From Dehalococcoidia bacterium (GTDB lineage Bacteria > Chloroflexota > Dehalococcoidia > Dehalococcoidales > UBA1222), in the NCBI GenBank assembly GCA_009784845.1, contig WQXK01000043.1:1-5797 (forward strand): a stretch of 5,797 nt of DNA, read 5' to 3'. A program made the translations under genes and the position numbers. The notes under the pieces were generated by a model. The model saw only the letters and a program-made list of their open reading frames with translations. It was not told the origin of the DNA and made no database searches. This document shows positions 5,740-5,797 of this stretch, piece after piece (the first letter of the stretch is position 1; each line of letters starts with the position of its first letter).

Positions 5740-5797
5740 TTAAGCAACCACTCCAGCCAACTTCTTCTCATCTGACACCAGTATAACATTCCAAACA
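5740..5797 (-). CDS. 3' end of an unidentified gene (partial, runs off the window)
   Basis: Reading leftward from the edge, an open frame gives the C-terminus VWNVILVSDEKKLAGVVA and stops at TAA 5742-5740, two bases before the ATG of the 211-residue protein. The hydrophobic and charged pattern looks like real protein, and the 2-base spacing is typical of an operon. GGAG before the downstream gene lies within these codons. With 18 residues no family can be named. Its identity would be the best clue to the function of its neighbour. Confidence 0.5.
   Translation of the reverse strand, partial: VWNVILVSDEKKLAGVVA

Noticed and set aside
5780..5785. TATACT reading leftward as a private promoter for the 211-residue gene
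   Set aside because: It lies inside the coding frame of the upstream partial gene, the -35 position would fall outside the window, and the 2-base gene spacing already suggests co-transcription.
1..5797. CRISPR arrays, insertion sequences, tRNA or rRNA genes
   Set aside because: No regularly spaced direct repeats, transposase motifs with terminal repeats, or cloverleaf/rRNA-like sequences were seen by reading both strands.

Overview
The window is a compact stretch of bacterial chromosome of about 50% GC. Nothing in it marks it as phage, plasmid or CRISPR. The SbcD-type protein has a distinctive N-terminus (ADLHLGVETYG, then a TQQREFARRI segment) and a YSGSLERLDFGD motif. From memory these resemble Chloroflexota (Dehalococcoidia/Anaerolineae-like) SbcD proteins, so that phylum is my best guess, as inference only.

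Layout: the left half (48-2561) reads rightward. It holds an SbcD/Mre11-type nuclease subunit, then a 79-base gap carrying a clear promoter surrounded by dyads. Next come a phosphoribosyltransferase-domain protein and, 5 bases later, a DUF212 (divergent PAP2, YuiD-like) membrane protein. The right half (2558-5797) reads leftward. From right to left it has the last codons of an unidentified gene, an unrecognised 211-residue protein ending at a strong intrinsic terminator, queA (queuosine tRNA modification), a two-domain MmcQ/YjbR-family protein, and a GrpB/UPF0157 protein. The two halves converge on one TTAA, which supplies the stop codon of both facing genes.

How the genes work together: the phosphoribosyltransferase and DUF212 genes are very likely one transcript from the promoter near 1338. 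The MmcQ-like and GrpB genes are a tight pair, with the first gene's stop overlapping the second gene's ribosome binding site. queA seems to have its own promoter just after the upstream terminator, and may be translated from a nearly leaderless message. These units do not form one visible pathway: DNA end processing, nucleotide-type chemistry and tRNA modification sit side by side.

The part least explained by known families is the right edge. The 211-residue gene there is about 41% GC, against about 53-58% in sampled lines of the interior of queA. It has no motif I recognise, and it sits 2 bases after another gene that runs out of the window. I see no convincing new multi-gene system, but this pair is the best candidate for one.
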